DNA of 64,000 nt, taken from positions 2,278,285-2,342,284 of the forward strand of contig NZ_KQ759763.1 in assembly GCF_001482195.1 (NCBI RefSeq), in the 5' to 3' direction. The translations under genes and the position numbers were made by a program. Shown here in pieces: positions 17,182-25,232 of the stretch. The notes beneath the pieces were generated by a model. It searched no databases. It was not told where the DNA came from and saw only the letters and a list, made by a program, of their open reading frames with translations. The stretch comes from Luteimonas abyssi. Lineage in GTDB: Bacteria; Pseudomonadota; Gammaproteobacteria; Xanthomonadales; Xanthomonadaceae. Numbering within the stretch: position 1 is the first letter of the stretch; every line of letters begins with the position of its first letter.

Positions 17182-17607
17182 TCAATTCGCGTCGATGTCG
17201 CCCAAGGCGCGGATCAGACGCCTGGCCCGCTTGTCGGGCCGGGTCTCCGGCGGCCGGTAGCCGGCCCGACCCGCACGCAGCTGCGCCACCCGCTCCTCGC
17301 GCGCCTGTCGCGAGGCATCGGACTCCGTGTAGAGCATGCGCGCCGCGCTGGCCGGCCCACGCGTGTCCGACAGCGCGACGACCTCGATCTCGAAGATCTC
17401 CTCGCCCCGCTCCACCCGCAGTCCGTCGCCGATACGCAGCATCCGCGACGGCTTCGGACGCTGTCCGCCGACCGCCACCTTGCCGCCATCGACCGCCTGC
17501 TTCGCCAGACTGCGCGTCCTGAAGAACCGCGCCGCCCACAGCCACAGATCCAGGCGCACGCTCTGCGCCTGCTCCCCTGATGGGATTGCCTTGTCGTTGC
17601 TGGTCAT
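17182..17607 (-). CDS. hslR: S4-domain heat-shock protein 15 (HslR)
   Basis: A 141-aa RNA-binding protein that rescues stalled 50S subunits carrying peptidyl-tRNA. The S4 domain is clear (RLDLWLWAARFFRTRSLAKQ, then AVDGGKVAVGGQRPKPSRML). The C-terminal part is basic (RPDKRARRLIRALGD), as in the family. Start 17607 was chosen over the longer frame (17658) because the homologous part begins shortly after it. It is convergent with the DUF2968 gene. Confidence 0.88.
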   Translation of the reverse strand: MTSNDKAIPSGEQAQSVRLDLWLWAARFFRTRSLAKQAVDGGKVAVGGQRPKPSRMLRIGDGLRVERGEEIFEIEVVALSDTRGPASAARMLYTESDASRQAREERVAQLRAGRAGYRPPETRPDKRARRLIRALGDIDAN

Positions 17608-17662
17608 ACCGTTCCCGGCCGGACGCGCCATGCCCGTCGACGGGCACGACGACACCACAGCC

Positions 17663-17923
17663 TCAATCTCCGCGGTCGCGCCGGAAGTCGACGGGTGCGC
17701 TTTCGCGCGACGCCGCCTGGCTGCGCCAGAGCACGGCCGCCTCTTCGCAGGCGCGGCGTGCGTTCTCCGTCACCGAAGGATCGGCCCGTACTTCGGCCGA
17801 GTTGCCGCGCAGGTTCCGACAGTCGGCACGGTCGGTCGTGCGTACGTCCATGTCGGACAGCCGGTCGCCGGAAGTGGTGCACGCGGCCAGACCTGCAGCG
17901 AGCAGGGCGGACACCACCCACAT
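17663..17923 (-). CDS. Small putative lipoprotein
   Basis: An 86-aa protein. MWVVSALLAAGLAACTT is a typical lipoprotein signal with lipobox LAAC. The mature part contains two more Cys (DCRNLRGN and RRACEEAA) and ends in charged residues. A GAGGA ribosome binding site precedes the ATG at 17923. It lies 55 bp upstream of hslR on the same strand and may share its transcript. Not recognised beyond that. Confidence 0.7.
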   Translation of the reverse strand: MWVVSALLAAGLAACTTSGDRLSDMDVRTTDRADCRNLRGNSAEVRADPSVTENARRACEEAAVLWRSQAASRESAPVDFRRDRGD

Positions 17924-18141
17924 CGATCCTCGAATCTGATGCACGGTCGCTCTCCTGTACGAACCATGGGCGCGCATCGCACGCCGCGCATCCGCATCCT
18001 ACTCCGGAACCGCACTGTCCCCGGCAGCCGCCCCGCCCTGCGCGGTGGCCGAATCGACGCCATGCAGCGATTCCGGCGGAGGTGATCCAGTCAAGGTGAC
18101 CGGCTCACGCCTCCCGGGCGCCGCACCCTGTCCGGAAACGC

Positions 18142-18167
18142 GAACGGCCACCCGGAGGCGGCCGTTC
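18142..18167 (-). terminator. Rho-independent-type terminator after rplS
   Basis: An 11-bp stem (GAACGGCC...GGCCGTTC, one G.U pair) closes a TCCG loop 24 bp past the rplS stop. The T-tract after it is weak (GCGTTTCC). Confidence 0.7.
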
Positions 18168-18190
18168 GGCGGGGCACGCGGCGCCCGGAA

Positions 18191-18610
18191 TTACTCCGCA
18201 GCGGCCTCGGCGGCAGCAGCGGCCTTGGCCTTCGCCTTGGCGTGCGCGGCCAGATCTTCCTTGATGCGCGCCTTCTTGCCTTCCAGGCCACGCAGGTAGT
18301 ACAGCTTGCCGGCGCGGACCTTGCCGCGGCGCTTGACCTCGACCGAGTCGATCGACGGGCTGTGGACCTGGAACACACGCTCCACGCCGAAGCCATGGGA
18401 GATCTTGCGCACGGTGAACGAGGAGTTCAGGCCGGCATTCTTGGTGCCGATGACCACGCCCTCATAGGCCTGCACGCGCTCGCGGTTGCCTTCCTTCACC
18501 TTCACGTTGACGACGACGGTGTCGCCCGGGGTGAAATCGGGAAGGACGCGCTGCGACTGCTCTTTCTCGAAGTCCTGCAGCAGGGTATTCAGGGACGGCT
18601 TGGTGGTCAT
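18191..18610 (-). CDS. rplS: 50S ribosomal protein L19
   Basis: L19 sits at the 30S-50S interface. The 139-aa protein matches the family ([60 protein letters not shown]). It has a C-terminal Ala/Lys-rich extension of about 25 residues ([16 protein letters not shown]) beyond the usual 115 aa, which is common in Xanthomonadaceae. ATG 18610 gives the standard start MTTKPS. It is last in the rpsP-rimM-trmD-rplS operon, 137 bp after trmD, with a terminator beyond. Confidence 0.97.
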   Translation of the reverse strand: MTTKPSLNTLLQDFEKEQSQRVLPDFTPGDTVVVNVKVKEGNRERVQAYEGVVIGTKNAGLNSSFTVRKISHGFGVERVFQVHSPSIDSVEVKRRGKVRAGKLYYLRGLEGKKARIKEDLAAHAKAKAKAAAAAEAAAE

Positions 18611-18747
18611 GGTCTTGGCCTGTTGGTGTCGTTGTTCGGCGTGGTGCACGTGGACGCACGCTCTTGGCGGGCCGCACGGGGCGGCAGGTACTACGGGTAC
18701 AGCTAGCCGCCTATTCTAGCCGGTTTCCGGCTGTCGGCGCCAGAGGG

Positions 18748-19527
18748 TCAGTCGCCTGCCCGGCCGTCGTCGTCGCGCGAAGCCCGGTAGGCGTCCAGCA
18801 GGCGTCGGTCCGCCGGCGACAGCGCCGCCTCGTCGAGCAGATCCGGGCGCCGCTCCCAGGTCCGGCCGAGCGCCTGCGTCCGGCGCCAGCGCGCGATTTC
18901 GGCATGGTTGCCGCCCAGCAGCACTTCGGGCACGTCGCCCAGCGCATGCTGCGGCGGCCGGGTGTAGTGCGGGCAGTCGAGCAGCAGGGCACCGCCCAGG
19001 GCCGGATCGGGCTCGAAGCTGTCCTGCGCGGCCGAGTCGGCATCGTTCAGGACACCGTCGCGCAGACGGGTCACCGCGTCGATCAGCACGGCGGCGGGAA
19101 GTTCGCCACCCGAGAGCACGTAATCGCCGATCGACAGTTCTTCGTCGACCTCGGCCGCCAGCAGACGTTCGTCGACGCCTTCGTAGCGGCCGCACAGCAG
19201 GATCAGACGCGGCAGATCCGCGAGGGCGCGCACCCGGGCTTGCGTCAGCGGACGCCCCTGCGGGCTGAGATAGACCACGTGCGCCGGCTGCGGATCGGCG
19301 GCGCGAGCCGCGGCGAGCGTGGCACGCAGCGGCTCGATCAGCATCACCATGCCGGGCCCGCCGCCGAAAGGACGGTCGTCGACCCGACGATAGTTGCCTT
19401 CCGCATGGTCGCGCGGATTCCAGCCGTGCAGCGCCAGCAGCCCACGCTCCTGCGCGCGCCCGACCACACCGAACCCGGCACAGGTCGCCACGAACTCGGG
19501 GAACAGGCTGACGACGTCGATGCGCAT
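18748..19527 (-). CDS. trmD: tRNA (guanine-N1-)-methyltransferase
   Basis: TrmD methylates G37 of tRNAs reading CNN and related codons, which prevents frameshifting. The 259-aa protein has the SPOUT knot ([20 protein letters not shown], then [20 protein letters not shown]) and the N-terminal [12 protein letters not shown]. It starts at 19527, four bases after the rimM stop, so the two are tightly coupled. It is third gene of the operon. Confidence 0.97.
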   Translation of the reverse strand: MRIDVVSLFPEFVATCAGFGVVGRAQERGLLALHGWNPRDHAEGNYRRVDDRPFGGGPGMVMLIEPLRATLAAARAADPQPAHVVYLSPQGRPLTQARVRALADLPRLILLCGRYEGVDERLLAAEVDEELSIGDYVLSGGELPAAVLIDAVTRLRDGVLNDADSAAQDSFEPDPALGGALLLDCPHYTRPPQHALGDVPEVLLGGNHAEIARWRRTQALGRTWERRPDLLDEAALSPADRRLLDAYRASRDDDGRAGD

Positions 19528-19531
19528 GGGA

Positions 19532-20047
19532 TCAGAACTCCGGATCCCAATCCACCAGTAGGGTGCCGGCGTCGAGGTCGATCTCACGCACGTAATCGGG
19601 CCTCGCGAACGGGATCATCCGCTCGCGGGTGTCGTCGCGGACCACCAGCACGTCGTTGGCGCCGGTGGAGAATACGAACGCGACCCGGCCGAAGACCACG
19701 CCGTCGAGGTTGGAGACGCGCAGGCCTTCCAGATCGACCCAATAGAATTCGCCCGGCGCAGGCGGCGGCAATGCATCGCGCGACACCCAGATTTCGGTCC
19801 CGCGCATCGCGTCGGCGGCGTCGCGGTCGGCCACATCCGGCATCGTCATCACGATGCCCTTGGGCGACGGACGGCCGCGCGCGCCCTGCAGCGTGCGCTC
19901 ACGCCCTTGCGGGTCGCGCAGCGTCCACGGCTGGTAGCGGAAGATCTCGGTGTCGGGATCGCTGAAGGATTCCAGGCGCAGTTCGCCACGCACGCCGAAG
20001 GCGCCGTGGATCCTGCCCATGAGGACGCGCCGGACGGGTTCGCTCAT
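19532..20047 (-). CDS. rimM: 16S rRNA processing factor RimM
   Basis: RimM binds S19 and assists 30S head maturation. At 171 aa it has the usual length, with the RimM domain ([20 protein letters not shown]) and the PRC-barrel ([20 protein letters not shown] and [20 protein letters not shown]). It lies 51 bp after rpsP and 4 bp before trmD. Confidence 0.96.
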   Translation of the reverse strand: MSEPVRRVLMGRIHGAFGVRGELRLESFSDPDTEIFRYQPWTLRDPQGRERTLQGARGRPSPKGIVMTMPDVADRDAADAMRGTEIWVSRDALPPPAPGEFYWVDLEGLRVSNLDGVVFGRVAFVFSTGANDVLVVRDDTRERMIPFARPDYVREIDLDAGTLLVDWDPEF

Positions 20048-20098
20048 GATGAGATCGGCTCGGGCCGCGCTGGGCGCGGCCCGTCAGGCCGAGCGGCC

Positions 20099-20359
20099 TC
20101 AGGCGGCCGGCTGGGCGGCCTTGCCCGCTTCCTTGTACAGGGCGCGGACCTTGTCGGTCAGCTGGGCGCCCTGACCCACCCAATGGTCGACGCGCGCGGT
20201 ATCGAGCACGACGCGCTGCTCGTTGCCCGCCGCCACCGGGTTGTAGTAACCCAGGCGCTCGATGTTGCGACCGTCGCGCGCGCTGCGCGAGTCGGTGACG
20301 ATGATGTGGTAGAACGGGCGCTTCTTGGCGCCGCCGCGGGTGAGACGGATCTTGACCAT
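20099..20359 (-). CDS. rpsP: 30S ribosomal protein S16
   Basis: An 86-aa protein matching S16 ([20 protein letters not shown], then [20 protein letters not shown]). It is the first gene of the rpsP operon. The -10 box of its presumed promoter lies 51 bp upstream and overlaps the stop codon of pabC. Confidence 0.97.
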   Translation of the reverse strand: MVKIRLTRGGAKKRPFYHIIVTDSRSARDGRNIERLGYYNPVAAGNEQRVVLDTARVDHWVGQGAQLTDKVRALYKEAGKAAQPAA

Positions 20360-20409
20360 GGTGGTTTCTCGGTGTTGCCCAGTCGCCAGGATGGCGAGGT
20401 AAGCCGGCG

Positions 20410-20415
20410 ATTATA
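20410..20415 (-). promoter_or_regulatory. Consensus -10 box upstream of rpsP
   Basis: On the minus strand this reads TATAAT, a perfect -10, 51 bp before the rpsP start. It overlaps the TAA stop of pabC (20411-20413). No good -35 is seen at normal spacing, so it is a partial promoter call. Confidence 0.5.
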
Positions 20416-21253
20416 GCGGCCCTGTCACGCCAACGGTAGGGGACACCTCTTCGGCGCCCGGAATGGGCGTCCAGGGAGTACGGGTATCCGCCTCCGCCGC
20501 CAGCGCCTGCAACGGCCCGGGGTCCTGCATCGGCCGCCCGTCGATGGCCGCCAGCGGCTGAACCCCACGCGCATTGCAGGCCAGTCCCGCCAGCGACGGC
20601 AGCCGCTCCAGCGGCACGACCGCCTCGGCCTGCGGCACCCCCATCGCGGCGAACGCGGCCTGCAGCAGGCGTTCGCGCGTGCCGCGCAGTGCCGACGCTC
20701 GCGGCCACAGCACCCGCACGCCGTCCCAGAGCGCCAGATTCCAGACCGAGCCTTCGCAGACACGCCCCCCATCGTCGACGAACAACGCGTCGTCGAAGCC
20801 TTCCGCGCGTGCAAGGCGTCGATGATTGAACAGGGGGAACGTCCCGACATGTTTGATTTCGGGCAGATGACGCATGTAGCGATAGCCGCGCAACCTGAGC
20901 GGTTGCGTCTCGGGCGCCCACGGCAGGCCGGCCGCGACCAGGATGCGCGTCGGCGCATCCGCGGGAGATGACGCGGCCTCGGGGAAAATCGTGATCCGGA
21001 GCGTGGCGTCCGCCTGGCCCAGCGCGTCCAGCGCGGCCCGCATCGCCGCGAAGATCCGCGCAGGCGCCTCGTCCGTGCCGAACAGCTGGCGGCTGGCGTC
21101 GCGCAGGCGCTCGACATGGAGATCCAATCCCTGGACCGCGCCATCGCGCACCTGCAGCGTGGTGAAGTGACCGTCGTTGAGCAGCGCGGGGGTCGCCAGA
21201 TCCCCCGCGCTCGCAGCCCGTCCGTCGCAATGGACCAGGCGCCAGGGGGTCAT
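20411..21253 (-). CDS. pabC: Aminodeoxychorismate lyase (class IV aminotransferase fold)
   Basis: A PLP enzyme, 280 aa, likely making p-aminobenzoate from 4-amino-4-deoxychorismate for folate. Fold-type IV features are visible: DGHFTTLQVRDGAVQGLDLH near the start, a LPEIKHVGTFPLFNHRRLAR segment carrying the PLP lysine, and EGSVWNLALWDG with CNARGVQPLAAIDG in the second half. ATG 21253 overlaps the stop of the nitronate monooxygenase gene (ATGA). A branched-chain or D-amino acid transaminase is the alternative, but length and motifs favour PabC. Confidence 0.82.
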   Translation of the reverse strand: MTPWRLVHCDGRAASAGDLATPALLNDGHFTTLQVRDGAVQGLDLHVERLRDASRQLFGTDEAPARIFAAMRAALDALGQADATLRITIFPEAASSPADAPTRILVAAGLPWAPETQPLRLRGYRYMRHLPEIKHVGTFPLFNHRRLARAEGFDDALFVDDGGRVCEGSVWNLALWDGVRVLWPRASALRGTRERLLQAAFAAMGVPQAEAVVPLERLPSLAGLACNARGVQPLAAIDGRPMQDPGPLQALAAEADTRTPWTPIPGAEEVSPTVGVTGPL

Positions 21254-22317
21254 GCCAGCAATGCGCGCGCCTCGCGCCACCAGGCTTCGACCAGGCCTTG
21301 CGCCGATGCCGACCGGGCCAGCCATGCGCCCTGCCCCGCCCACGCCTGCATGGCGTCGATGCGGCCCTCGCGCGCGGCCGCGGTGCGCATCGGCCCGGTC
21401 AACGCGCGCTGGACGGGGTATGGCCGCGGAGGCGGCGCCGCTTCCGAAGCCGCGGCACGTACGTAGGCGGTGTCCAGCGCGCGACCCGCACGCCCGGAGA
21501 AGGCGCGCGTGAGCATCGTCCGCTCCGGCCCGGCATCCGCCAGCGCCTCCTGCCAGGCGGCAGGAATAGCGGCTTCAGGCGAACGCAGCAGCGCCGTGCC
21601 GATCTGGACTGCGCTGGCGCCGAGCGCGAGCGCCGCCGCAATGCCGCGGCCGTCGCCGATCCCGCCAGCCGCGATCACCGGCACCTCCAGCACATCGACC
21701 AGACGCGGCAACAGGGCGAAGAGCCCGACCGCCTGCGATTCGGCCTTGGCCGCATCGAAACTGCCGCGATGGCCGCCCGCTTCCGCACCCTGCGCGACCA
21801 CGGCATCGGCGCCCGCCGCCTGCGCGGCCAACGCCTCCTCCGCCGTCGTCGCACAGGCGAACCAGGCGATACCGGCCGCGCGGAGACGCTCGACCTGGTC
21901 GGGCCGGAACAGTCCCATGATCGAAGACGCCACCGCCGGACGCGCTGCCAGCAGAACGTCGAATTGCGCATCGAAATCCGCCGGCACGGCGTCGCCCGCA
22001 GCCACCGGCACCGGCGGCCCCCATTCGCCCAGGAAGGCCCGCGTCCGCGCCTCAGCCCCGGCATCGCGGGCGGGCGGCGGATCGGGCACCCAGAGATTGA
22101 TCTGTGCCGGACCGCCACCGGCGTCGCGGAAAGCATCCATCCACGCGGCGATCTCCGCAGGCGAGGACAACACACCGCCGAACGCCGCCATCCCGCCCGC
22201 CTCGACCACCGCGCGCGCCAGGGGCACCGCCGGCACGCCGGCCATCGGCGCCTGCAGGATCGGGGCGCGCAGGGCGTGCCGGTCGACGAATTCCTTCCAG
22301 CGCGGATGCATGCTCAT
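21250..22317 (-). CDS. Nitronate monooxygenase (2-nitropropane dioxygenase family)
   Basis: An FMN enzyme of 355 aa with a TIM-barrel fold that oxidises toxic alkyl nitronates. Motifs: APILQAPMAGVPAVPLARAV at the N-terminus, AVVAQGAEAGGHRGSFD containing the catalytic His, and VIAAGGIGDGRGIAAALALG with ASAVQIGTALL at the phosphate-binding end. It overlaps pabC by 4 bp and lies 74 bp downstream of ffh on the same strand. Substrate is not determined by sequence. Confidence 0.88.
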   Translation of the reverse strand: MSMHPRWKEFVDRHALRAPILQAPMAGVPAVPLARAVVEAGGMAAFGGVLSSPAEIAAWMDAFRDAGGGPAQINLWVPDPPPARDAGAEARTRAFLGEWGPPVPVAAGDAVPADFDAQFDVLLAARPAVASSIMGLFRPDQVERLRAAGIAWFACATTAEEALAAQAAGADAVVAQGAEAGGHRGSFDAAKAESQAVGLFALLPRLVDVLEVPVIAAGGIGDGRGIAAALALGASAVQIGTALLRSPEAAIPAAWQEALADAGPERTMLTRAFSGRAGRALDTAYVRAAASEAAPPPRPYPVQRALTGPMRTAAAREGRIDAMQAWAGQGAWLARSASAQGLVEAWWREARALLA

Positions 22318-22391
22318 CGACTACTCCCGGACGAAACGCGAACCATCCGCGAAAACGAGCGCACCGCAGCGACGGGCGCGGAACGCATGCC

Positions 22392-23762
22392 TCAGCGGAA
22401 CGGCGGCATGCCGCCGCGGCCACCCATCATGCCCTGCAGGCCGCGCATCATGCCCTTCATGCCGCCGCGGGCCATCTTGCCCATCATCTTCTCCATCTGC
22501 TGGTACTGCTTCATCAGCTTGTTGACGTCGGAGGGATGGGTGCCGGAACCGGCGGCGATGCGCGCGCGACGCGAACCGTTGAGCAGGGTCGGATTGCGGC
22601 GCTCCTTCTTGGTCATCGAATTGATGATCGCGATCATCCGCGGCACTTCCTTGCCGGTGACCTGCTGCTTGAGATGTTCGGGTACCTGGCCGATGCCGGG
22701 CAGCTTGTCCATCAGGCCGCCGATACCGCCCATGCCCTGCATCTGCTCGAGCTGATCGCGCATGTCGTTGAGGTCGAACTTCTTGCCCTTGGCGACCTTC
22801 TTCGCGAGCGCCTCGGCCTTGCTGCGGTCGACCTGCTGCTCGACCTGCTCGACCAGCGACAGCACGTCGCCCATGTCGAGGATGCGGCTGGCGACGCGGT
22901 CGGGGTGGAAGACGTCCAGGCCGTCGGTCTTCTCGCCGGTGCCGATGAACTTGATCGGCTTGCCGGTGATGTAACGCACCGAAAGCGCCGCGCCGCCGCG
23001 GGCGTCGCCGTCGGTCTTGGTCAGCACCACGCCGGTCAGCGGCAGCGCCTCGCTGAAGGCCTTGGCGGTGTTGGCCGCGTCCTGGCCGGTCATCGCGTCG
23101 ACCACGAACAAGGTCTCGACCGGATCGATCGCGGCGTGCAGCGCCTTGATCTCGGTCATCATCGCCTCGTCGATGGCGAGGCGGCCGGCGGTGTCGACCA
23201 GCAGCACGTCCACGTACGACTTGCGCGCATCGGCGATCGCCGCGCGGACGATGTCGACCGGCTGCTGCGACGCCTCCGACGGGAAGAACGTCACCCCGAC
23301 CTGCCCGGCCAGGGTTTCGAGCTGTTCGATGGCCGCCGGTCGATAGACGTCGGCACTGACCACCATGACCTTCTTCTTGCGCTTGTCCTTGAGCAGCTTC
23401 GCCAGCTTGCCGACCGTGGTGGTCTTGCCCGCACCCTGCAGGCCGGCCATCAGGATCACCGCCGGCGCCGGCACGTTGAGATTGAGTTCGGCGGCCTGCG
23501 CGCCCATCACCGCGGTGAGCTCGTCGCGCACGACCTTGATCAGCGCCTGGCCCGGGGTCAGCGACTTCAGCACTTCCTGGCCGACCGCACGCACCTTGAT
23601 GCGCTCGATCAGCGCCTGCACCACCGGCAGCGCGACATCGGCCTCCAGCAGCGCGATGCGCACCTCGCGGGTGGCCTCGCGGATGTTCTCCTCGGTGAGG
23701 CGGCCGCGCCCGCGCAGGCGCTCCATGGTGCCGGACAGACGCTGGGTCAGGGATTCGAACAT
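22392..23762 (-). CDS. ffh: Signal recognition particle GTPase Ffh
   Basis: Ffh binds 4.5S RNA and hydrophobic signal sequences and targets inner-membrane proteins to FtsY and SecYEG. The 456-aa protein has the N domain (MFESLTQRLSGTMERLRGRG), G domain (GLQGAGKTTTVGKLAKLL as G1, DTAGRLAIDE as G3, TKTDGDARGG as G4), and a Met-rich M domain ending in GMKGMMRGLQGMMGGRGGMP. The start at 23762 follows AGGAAAAGC by a long spacing, but homology fixes it. The longer frame upstream runs through repeats and is not coding. Confidence 0.97.
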   Translation of the reverse strand: MFESLTQRLSGTMERLRGRGRLTEENIREATREVRIALLEADVALPVVQALIERIKVRAVGQEVLKSLTPGQALIKVVRDELTAVMGAQAAELNLNVPAPAVILMAGLQGAGKTTTVGKLAKLLKDKRKKKVMVVSADVYRPAAIEQLETLAGQVGVTFFPSEASQQPVDIVRAAIADARKSYVDVLLVDTAGRLAIDEAMMTEIKALHAAIDPVETLFVVDAMTGQDAANTAKAFSEALPLTGVVLTKTDGDARGGAALSVRYITGKPIKFIGTGEKTDGLDVFHPDRVASRILDMGDVLSLVEQVEQQVDRSKAEALAKKVAKGKKFDLNDMRDQLEQMQGMGGIGGLMDKLPGIGQVPEHLKQQVTGKEVPRMIAIINSMTKKERRNPTLLNGSRRARIAAGSGTHPSDVNKLMKQYQQMEKMMGKMARGGMKGMMRGLQGMMGGRGGMPPFR

Positions 23763-23793
23763 GCGGGATCTGCGGGAGGAAAAGCGGGCCACC

Positions 23794-23799
23794 AGTATA
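23794..23799 (-). promoter_or_regulatory. Probable -10 box for ffh
   Basis: The minus strand reads TATACT, close to consensus, 31 bp before the ffh start. No convincing -35 lies upstream; instead there is a tandem GGGACTGAAAGGGACCGAAGG-like motif (about 23803-23823). Confidence 0.45.
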
Positions 23800-23868
23800 C
23801 CTTCGGTCCCTTTCAGTCCCTCTCGGCCCCGTTCGCGCACACCGCGCCGTAAGACGCGGTGGCGTCGG

Positions 23869-23957
23869 GGCGCCTGCCCCCGAATGCGGATGTCCCCAGG
23901 CGACCGCCATCCGGCCACCACCTCCCCGGATGTCTCATCCGGGGGCGGGCCCCGGCG
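23869..23957 (-). repeat. Possible divergent copy of the structured intergenic element (copy D)
   Basis: Read on the minus strand this has a segment (ATGGCGGTCGCCTGGGGACA) close to the core of copies A-C. It is flanked by GC-rich arms that remain roughly complementary though their sequence differs. A separate perfect hairpin, CCCCGGATG-TCT-CATCCGGGG (23924-23944), sits inside it. The assignment is tentative. Confidence 0.4.
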
Positions 23958-24027
23958 CTTCCGAGGCTCGCGGTCTTTCGGAGACACGAGCGCCGCAAGG
24001 GGATCGGAGCACCGCTTTTCCGAACGT

Positions 24028-24179
24028 TCCGCAAGCCGACGCCCCGTCGGGACCGGTGGCCTTCTCGGCGAAATCAACGAGGAGGCCGCCGCCGCATGGC
24101 GGTGGCCGGGGGACATTCGCGCGAGGAGGCCACCGGTCCCGGCGGGGCCCGTCAGGTCGCTGCGCGTTGAAGCGAAGCG
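24028..24179 (+). repeat. Structured intergenic element, copy A
   Basis: A roughly 150-bp element shared with copies B and C. Outer arms at 24042-24061 and 24128-24147 are complementary at 19 of 20 positions, the last being a T.G wobble. Inside lies a hairpin, 24084-24107 (GGCCGCCGCC-GCAT-GGCGGTGGCC, one wobble). A GAGGAGG precedes an ATG (24096) in the hairpin loop. The tail contains GAAGCGAAGCG. It may be a REP/MITE-like mobile repeat or a structured RNA. Confidence 0.8.
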
Positions 24180-24189
24180 TCATATGACC

Positions 24190-24250
24190 GTGCCCGGGAA
24201 CATCGTGCGAGGAAACCACCGGTTACGGCGGCGCCCGTCAGGTCGCTGCG
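24190..24250 (+). repeat. Partial tail copy of the structured element (copy E)
   Basis: The stretch resembles the right half of copy A (gaacatcgtgcgaggaaacc, then accggttacggcggcgcccg and tcaggtcgctgcg). It begins about 10 bp after copy A ends, as if the right half had been duplicated in tandem and then diverged. Its left arm and inner hairpin are absent. Confidence 0.55.
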
Positions 24251-24341
24251 ACACCCGGCGAAGCCCTCGCCTTCGCTTTCGCCGTCGCGCTCACCGTCCA
24301 ACCAGGCACGAGCCGCGCCGAAGCTGTGCGACACTGCATCG

Positions 24342-25130
24342 ATGACAATCGTTCTCATCGCCTCCCTGCTCTACGTCGCGGCGGCCGGCCTGCTGGTGCG
24401 CACCGTCGCCCGCGACGCGCCGACCGCCGGCGCGACCTGGGCACTGCCGGCGATGGGCGCGGCGTTCGCCCACGGCATCCACCACCTCCTCGCCTGGCGC
24501 GACATCGGCGGCGCCGACCTGCACTTCTTCGCCGCCCTCTCCCTGGTCGGCCTGGGCATGTCCCTGCTCACCCTGCTGTTCGGCATCCGCGGACGCATGG
24601 CCGCGCTCGGTGTACTGGTGTTCCCGCTCGCCGCCGTCTCGCTGCTCGCCTACGCCGGCACCGGCCACCGCAGCGCCGAAGGGCTCGACTGGCGCCTGCA
24701 ACTGCACGCATGGTTCGCCCTGCTCGCCTACGCCACCCTCGCCATCGCCGCGCTGCTGGCGGTGCTGCTGTGGATGCAGGAACGCGCCCTGCGCCGGCGC
24801 GAATACCACCGCTGGCTGCGCGCCCTGCCGCCGTTGACCGAACTCGAAGCCCTGGTGTTCCGCAGCATCGCCGTCGGCTTCGTCCTGCTGACCGCCACCC
24901 TGCTCACCGGCGTCCTGTTCGTGCACGACTTCTTCGCCCAGCACCTCATCCACAAGAGCGTGCTGAGCGTGCTGTCGTGGCTGGTGTTCGGCGCGCTGCT
25001 GTTCGGCCGCTGGCGCTACGGCTGGCGCGGCACCTCCGCGGTCGGCTGGACCCTGACCGCGATGGCCCTGCTGGTGCTGGCCTTCTTCGGCAGCAAGTTC
25101 GTACTCGAACTCGTCCTCCAGCGCACCTGA
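24342..25130 (+). CDS. YpjD-like inner-membrane protein, cytochrome c assembly (CcsA/CcmC-like) family
   Basis: A 262-aa polytopic membrane protein with about eight hydrophobic segments. The order and the segment LQLHAWFALLAYATLAIAAL resemble the CcsA/YpjD group, whose members often sit beside ffh, as here. It lacks an obvious WWD haem-handling motif. Several His (LAYAGTGHRS, LQLHAW, FVHDFFAQHLIHK) lie at helix ends and could bind haem. The exact role is unknown; haem or cytochrome biogenesis is the family-level guess. Confidence 0.75.
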   Translation: MTIVLIASLLYVAAAGLLVRTVARDAPTAGATWALPAMGAAFAHGIHHLLAWRDIGGADLHFFAALSLVGLGMSLLTLLFGIRGRMAALGVLVFPLAAVSLLAYAGTGHRSAEGLDWRLQLHAWFALLAYATLAIAALLAVLLWMQERALRRREYHRWLRALPPLTELEALVFRSIAVGFVLLTATLLTGVLFVHDFFAQHLIHKSVLSVLSWLVFGALLFGRWRYGWRGTSAVGWTLTAMALLVLAFFGSKFVLELVLQRT

Positions 25131-25181
25131 CCGGCAGTGACCGGCGCGACACGGCGCCGGCGCCTGAACGCATGCTTGCCG

Positions 25182-25209
25182 CGCAAATACTTGCCTTGAC
25201 AACAATTGC
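25182..25209. promoter_or_regulatory. Possible MarR-type operator and -35 upstream of the efflux operon
   Basis: An imperfect palindrome, AAATACTTG-CCTTGA-CAACAATTG, overlaps TTGACA (25196-25201), a consensus -35, 32 bp before the marR start. MarR-type repressors commonly bind such sites in their own promoters. No good -10 is visible, so both calls are tentative. Confidence 0.4.
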
Positions 25210-25232
25210 GGAGGCGAGGAAGATGCGCCGCC

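Larger units (their letters stand above)
23800..24341. other. Repeat-filled intergenic region between ffh and the ypjD-like gene
   Basis: This 540-bp stretch contains no supported gene. It holds the divergent element D (minus), the well-formed element A (plus) and a partial tail copy E. Short open frames through it come from the repeats. Confidence 0.7.
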
